Of a stretch of 64,000 nt of DNA, positions 60,297 to 64,000 are shown in pieces. Source of the DNA: Gonocerus acuteangulatus (taxonomy: Eukaryota > Arthropoda > Insecta > Hemiptera > Coreidae); contig OX328124.1 of NCBI GenBank assembly GCA_946811695.1, forward strand, positions 57,346,549 through 57,410,548, written 5' to 3'. Both the position numbers and the translations under genes were made by a program. Each line of letters starts with the position of its first letter. Position 1 is the stretch's first letter. A model generated the notes under the pieces. It saw only the letters and a program-made list of their open reading frames with translations. It had not been told where the DNA came from and made no database searches.

Positions 60297-61540
60297 CCCA
60301 TGAAACTAGAGGTAAGAAAGGAATTAATAGACGCCTTACCTCAGTCCCAAATTCCAAAAAGATTAATAAGGTTATTGAAAATGACCATGGATAATAGCAA
60401 TGCAAAAATAATTATTAATTGCAATGTAAGCAATGACTTTCCAGTAACGGCTGGGGTTAGGCTAGGAAATTTTGTCTGCTACAATATTAAACATTGCACT
60501 TCTGAAAAAAACTAGATTCTCCTGGCTGCGTACTTAATGCAACGGTGCAAATATGTGCTTACGCTGATGACATATGCCTTATTAGCAGAAATTTACGGAC
60601 ATTAAACGAAATAGCCAACGGCCATAGCCACGTTGATCACCGAAGTTAAGCAACGTCGGGCGTGGTCAGTACCTGAATGGGTGACCGACCACGTGCTGTT
60701 GGCATTATAAAAGGGCGGCGACCTATAGATAGCCCGGCGTTAATAGCCCAAATGTTGAAACGCCGTTAAACTTTAAACAAAAATAAATAAATAAATAAAA
60801 AAATAATTAAACAAAATATTTGCAACAATGAAAGTCGAAAGTGAAAATGTTGGGCTGGAAATCAATGAAGACAAGACAAAATACGTGTATGTCGGGGCAA
60901 AAAATGAGGGTGGTCCTTAGAGCATTGAATTATGTGGTCTCACTTTTAAGTGTGTCAAAACATTCACGTACCTGGGGGTGGAGGTGCATTGAGAAATAAA
61001 ATTGCTCCTGAGATAGGCAAGAGGATCATGGCTAGAAACCTAACATGCTAAGCCAACTTCAATTTTTTTCGATCTCACGAGAAACAAAGGTAAGGTTGTA
61101 TGACATTAGTAAGACCTATTGTAACGTATGCAGCGGAAATATGGTCCCTCTGTATAGTCACAATAAATATGCTGAATACTTTCGAAAGAAAAATATTAAG
61201 AAGAATTTGTGGACCTGTTTTGTGAAGAGGGTGTGTGGAGGCATGAAGCAACTGTATGAACTATATAATAGCGGGAACATAGTTCATTTTGTTAAAACTA
61301 GGTGCATAGAATAGATAGGGTCATGTGGTCAGAATGGACAATAGCAGGATGCTTTACAAGGCATTATTCGCTACAATGTATGGGACAAGAAGAAGAGGGA
61401 GGCCAAGGAAAAGTTAGTTGGAGGATGTTGAGAGCGAATTAAAAATACTGGGTGTGAGAAATTAGAAAAATAGTGCAAAGAACAGAAATGATTATCATAC
61501 TATTATACAGGAAGTCAAGGCCCTGTTTTGCTACATAGTA
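60297..61540 (+). pseudogene. RTE-like endonuclease-RT relic, interrupted by a 5S SINE
   Basis: Reverse transcriptase of a non-LTR element. Frames in order: IPKRLIRLLKMTMDNSNAKI, FPVTAGVRLGN (normally VRQGD), CAYADDICLISRNLRTLNEI with catalytic YADD at 60560-60571, then the SINE, then KVESENVGLEINEDKTKYVY, CVKTFTYLGVEVH, ETKVRLYDIS, FERKILRRICGPVL-like text, YNSGNIVHFVKTRCI, RRRGRPRK and LEDVESELKILG. Many stops and shifts. The endonuclease and first RT motifs are missing (5' truncation near 60297). Confidence 0.85.
60614..60805 (+). mobile_element. 5S-rRNA-derived SINE, copy 3, with 13-bp target duplication
   Basis: GCCAACGGCCATAGCCACG, internal deletion, GATCACCGAAGTTAAGCAACG, TCGGGCGTGGTCAGTACCTG, ATGGGTGACCGACCACGTG, CTGTTGGC: a 5S rRNA head from first to last base minus about 30 bp. 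The tail has AAAAGGGCGGCGACCTATAG, ATAGCCCGGCG and (AAAT)n. Flanked by ATTAAACGAAATA (60601-60613) and ATTAAACAAAATA (60806-60818). It sits inside the RT relic. Confidence 0.92.
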
Positions 61541-61800
61541 AGTAAGTATAATCCATGAAACTTGATCCGAGTCTTGAATTTTCTTCTTAATAAAGATTAA
61601 ATTCTTCATTCATGACCCAGCAAGAAATATTACAATAAATAATATACTATATAGAATACAACCTAAGCCACGGTGCATTATTAGCAAATCAACCCACCGA
61701 AACACAAATTGCTAGGTTTTATTGTGCAATAAAATTAGCACTTTGCTGCGTGTGTCAAAATGTCTTAGCCATGAGAGGTTTGAGATTAAGGGGGAGATAG
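61541..61800. other. Spacer
   Basis: No feature supported between the RT relic and the GA tract. Confidence 0.5.
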
Positions 61801-61848
61801 CAAGACAGAGAGAGAGTGAGAGAGAAGGGATAGTGTGTGTGTGTTTGT

Positions 61849-61903
<55 letters not shown>

Positions 61904-61915
61904 AGAGAGAGAGAG

Positions 61916-61970
<55 letters not shown>

Positions 61971-61998
61971 TGTGTGTTTGTGAGAGAGAGCGTGTGTG
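61801..61998. repeat. (GA)n/(GT)n tract upstream of the exon
   Basis: About 200 bp of GA with G-runs (61893-61903) and GTGTGT blocks, ending about 90 bp before the likely ATG. GAGAG elements bind GAGA factor in insect promoters, so a role in this gene's promoter is possible but not shown. Confidence 0.9.
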
Positions 61999-62083
61999 AA
62001 GAAGTGCAAGAGGAGGGAGAGACCTGTGGCAGGCTACCGCCCCCAGTAGCAGTGGGGTGGTGGGGCGTGCCGCTAGAGGGGGG

Positions 62084-62399
62084 ATGCAGTCGCCGGCAGT
62101 CGGGATGACTGAGCTGGCCCTCCTCTCTGCCTGCCTACTCCTCCTAGGACTGGGAGCCGACGGCTGTCCGGCCTGTCTTGCACGTCAGGAGCTTCGACAG
62201 CTGTCGCTAACTCACATCAAGGAGCAGATACTCCTCAAGCTCGGCCTACAACAGGCTCCTAATGTCACGGGGAAGCCAATACCGAGAGTACCACCGATAG
62301 ACCAATTCACGGAACAAATGCAAAACGACCAGCCCTCCGAGCAGGATCACGATGACACGACGGTCACCCTCGAGAAGGTCATCACTTTTGCACAACCAC
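62084..62399 (+). CDS. myo: Myoglianin-like (myostatin/GDF11 family) first coding exon
   Basis: Encodes the start of a secreted TGF-beta-family precursor. From ATG 62084 (alternative ATG 62105) the frame gives a signal peptide with hydrophobic core ELALLSACLLLLGLG, then CPACLARQELRQLSLTHIK, EQILLKLGLQQAPNVTG, a PPIDQF block and TLEKVITFAQP. CPxC...R...L.L..IK.QIL.KL.L..APN(I/V)(S/T) and a downstream T.EKVI-type block are hallmarks of the myostatin/GDF11 prodomain, whose invertebrate member is myoglianin, a regulator of muscle, neuron and moulting-hormone development in insects. NVT is a possible N-glycosylation site. The exon ends before GTGAGT at 62400, leaving phase 1. Codon use is GC-rich, unlike all surroundings. 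The furin site and ligand domain must lie in later exons outside the window. Ligand family fairly sure; exact orthology inferred. Confidence 0.82.
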
Positions 62400-62405
62400 G
62401 TGAGT
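62400..62405 (+). other. Splice donor of the myoglianin-like exon
   Basis: GTGAGT, a consensus 5' splice site, directly after the last conserved residues (FAQP). Reading through gives a stop within two codons, so splicing is needed. Confidence 0.85.
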
Positions 62406-63952
62406 AACGGAGTGTATAACTATTTTGTTTCAATTTATTGTTTTTCTTTAAATCCTAAAAAATTCTTAGAAAGGACGTCAGAGCTCCAATTACCCTTGTA
62501 GAACCAAAAAGCACTAAACAAGGTTAATTCGAAAATTCATTAACAAACCTTGATCTACGTCGTCCCACCAAGTTTCCGTAAAATCCCAGGTGAGTATGGA
62601 AGAGCAGAGAAAAACAAAATTTTTAATATTATTTTCCGAAACAAATACTATGAACTCAATCACGTCGTCCTCCAAAAAAATCATCCATGTCAACAATAAT
62701 AGACAGTTCGTAAAAACTTGCATTTTTCGTTTGAGATTATTCGTAAAAAACAGGTTCAAGTAGTTTTGCATGATTATAAAGAAATCCAAGGTAAAGTGAA
62801 TTTCCAGGTATATATCAATAAGCCGTAAGCAATACACGTTCTTGTCAAATCGTTGGTGAAACTCATGAAATTTCTGAAAGATTTATTGAACGACTCCCCG
62901 CGCCAAAATGCTCATAAGAATTCTTCGAATTCTATTGATAGAATTGATTTTTCATTACGTCCATGTGGTCAGTCTTGAAGATTTTTGCCTTGAAGGTCAT
63001 TTTTCAGATAGGAGAAAGACATGATCCACTAGGTTTCATTAAATTTGGGCAAATTCTAAAAAAGAAACAGACCTAAAAGAAATTTTAGAAAATTGAGGAG
63101 GTAACTTTACAAAAACATGCATGCACTTAAATGTTAATGTTAAAAACCAATATATTCCCTGAAAACGTGATGTTAAGTGACCAAATAGGATCGAAACACG
63201 ATTAAAAAGCAATTAAGTAAATTTTTCAAAGACTTCTTTTTCTACATTAGTTGTTCTGTAGTTTAACAATGTATTAATTTATTTGCATCGTCGATTGTTA
63301 TATACATAGAAGGACAATGATACAGGGTCTGGAATTTGTGAATATTCGCGACCACCCAGAAAGCCTTACATGTTATCTTGAAAAAGGGGAAATAAAACGA
63401 AAGAAACTTAATTTTGTGTATATACATGTAAATACAAAAAATATTAATAACAAATTGTAATTACCAACTCACAAATTTGTGTTTATATATAGCTAAACAT
63501 ATATAGTTAGGTGTATATTGGGAACATAATGTCGGCACCTAATAACATATTCTATGAAAAACATAATTGCCTCTTAAGTAGAATTACTTGCAGTAATTGA
63601 TAGTTGGCGCAGATTATATGCGGTTCCTTAAAAATAAATAGTCGAACAATTAGAATTTTATTTTTCGTCAATTTGTCAAGGTATCGGCTCAGTAATGATT
63701 CTCCCATAGATCCGAAAATTATTTAATAAACGAAATGAAGACAATAAGCAAGAACAGTGCGAAGAAAGGCAATTAAGTATTTTTTTTTTGTTTTTTTTTT
63801 CCTGTCCTTCTAATACCGCTGGTATTATCGACAAGCTATTTTCGACAACGTTTCGGGCCAGGATATCTTTTTTTATTTTTTTTTCCTAAGGCAAATTCAA
63901 CCACACGGGTCATTGTTGCCTTCTGAAATTTAAAGCCTTATATTATATATAA

Positions 63953-63962
<10 letters not shown>
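62400..63962 (+). other. Start of the first intron, nothing else seen
   Basis: AT-rich, no exon-like frame. On the minus strand near 63840-63870, GGCCCGAAACGTTGTCGAAAA resembles Penelope/LTR-type 3' text but is too short to call. No acceptor-plus-exon was found before the window ends. Confidence 0.6.

Positions 63963-64000
<38 letters not shown>
63963..64000. repeat. (TA)n microsatellite running off the window
   Basis: At least 38 bp of TA, truncated by the window edge. Confidence 0.95.

Noticed and set aside
62057..62083. Upstream extension of the myoglianin-like frame
   Set aside because: The frame is open further 5' but starts with GTG there; the first ATG is 62084, and the signal peptide fits 62084 or 62105.

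Overview
The window is AT-rich, repeat-packed arthropod DNA, almost certainly from an insect. Three things support this: many insect-type non-LTR retrotransposon relics (R1-like, R2-like, RNase-H-bearing and RTE-like), Tc1, pogo/Tigger, hAT and Helitron/Helentron elements, and at the right edge a first coding exon that looks like the insect myostatin/GDF11 orthologue myoglianin. There are no bacterial-style genes, operons or CRISPR arrays. I cannot name the species.

Layout. 0-12 kb: two nested TA-flanked MITEs (956-1928), Helitron ends (2027-2462, 3478-3762), a possible hammerhead-like Penelope relic (about 4030), a hAT scrap (6832) and an R1-clade RT pseudogene on the minus strand (7343-9640) split by a 251-bp MITE. 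11.7-17.7 kb: a Tigger 5' end cut by a DINE-1/Helentron-like element (called family X here), a tRNA-SINE nested in that element, a second related family (Y) carrying a 145-bp minisatellite, two TIR elements and a 5S-rRNA-derived SINE. 18-22 kb: a non-LTR 3' end, a 248-bp near-perfect palindrome, and an R2-superclade RT plus restriction-like-endonuclease pseudogene. 22-33 kb: mostly unassigned, with a second hammerhead-like core (23626), a 168-bp GA tract, SINEs and X/Y copies. 33-41 kb: ends of a hAT-like element and a dense cluster of X elements, one inserted in another. 43-51 kb: a Tc1 relic cut by a Y element, X copies, and two Helitrons (one cut by X, the other carrying a deleted Rep/helicase remnant). 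51-61 kb: RT 3' scraps, SINEs, a complete 1.2-kb Helitron, two hAT MITEs with perfect 8-bp target duplications, and an RTE-like RT pseudogene interrupted by a 5S-SINE with a 13-bp target duplication. 61.8-64 kb: a GA tract, the myoglianin-like exon, its splice donor and the start of its intron.

The only convincing host gene is the exon at 62084-62399. Everything else is mobile, derived from mobile DNA, simple repeat or unassigned. The nesting gives a relative chronology: Tigger, Tc1, Helitron and hAT MITE copies were each invaded by X or Y elements, and at least one X element by another X and one by a SINE. The most unusual signal is the X/Y pair. They share an outer 5' end but carry different subterminal inverted repeats, and in each family the 5' and 3' copies match each other, as if the two ends co-evolve.
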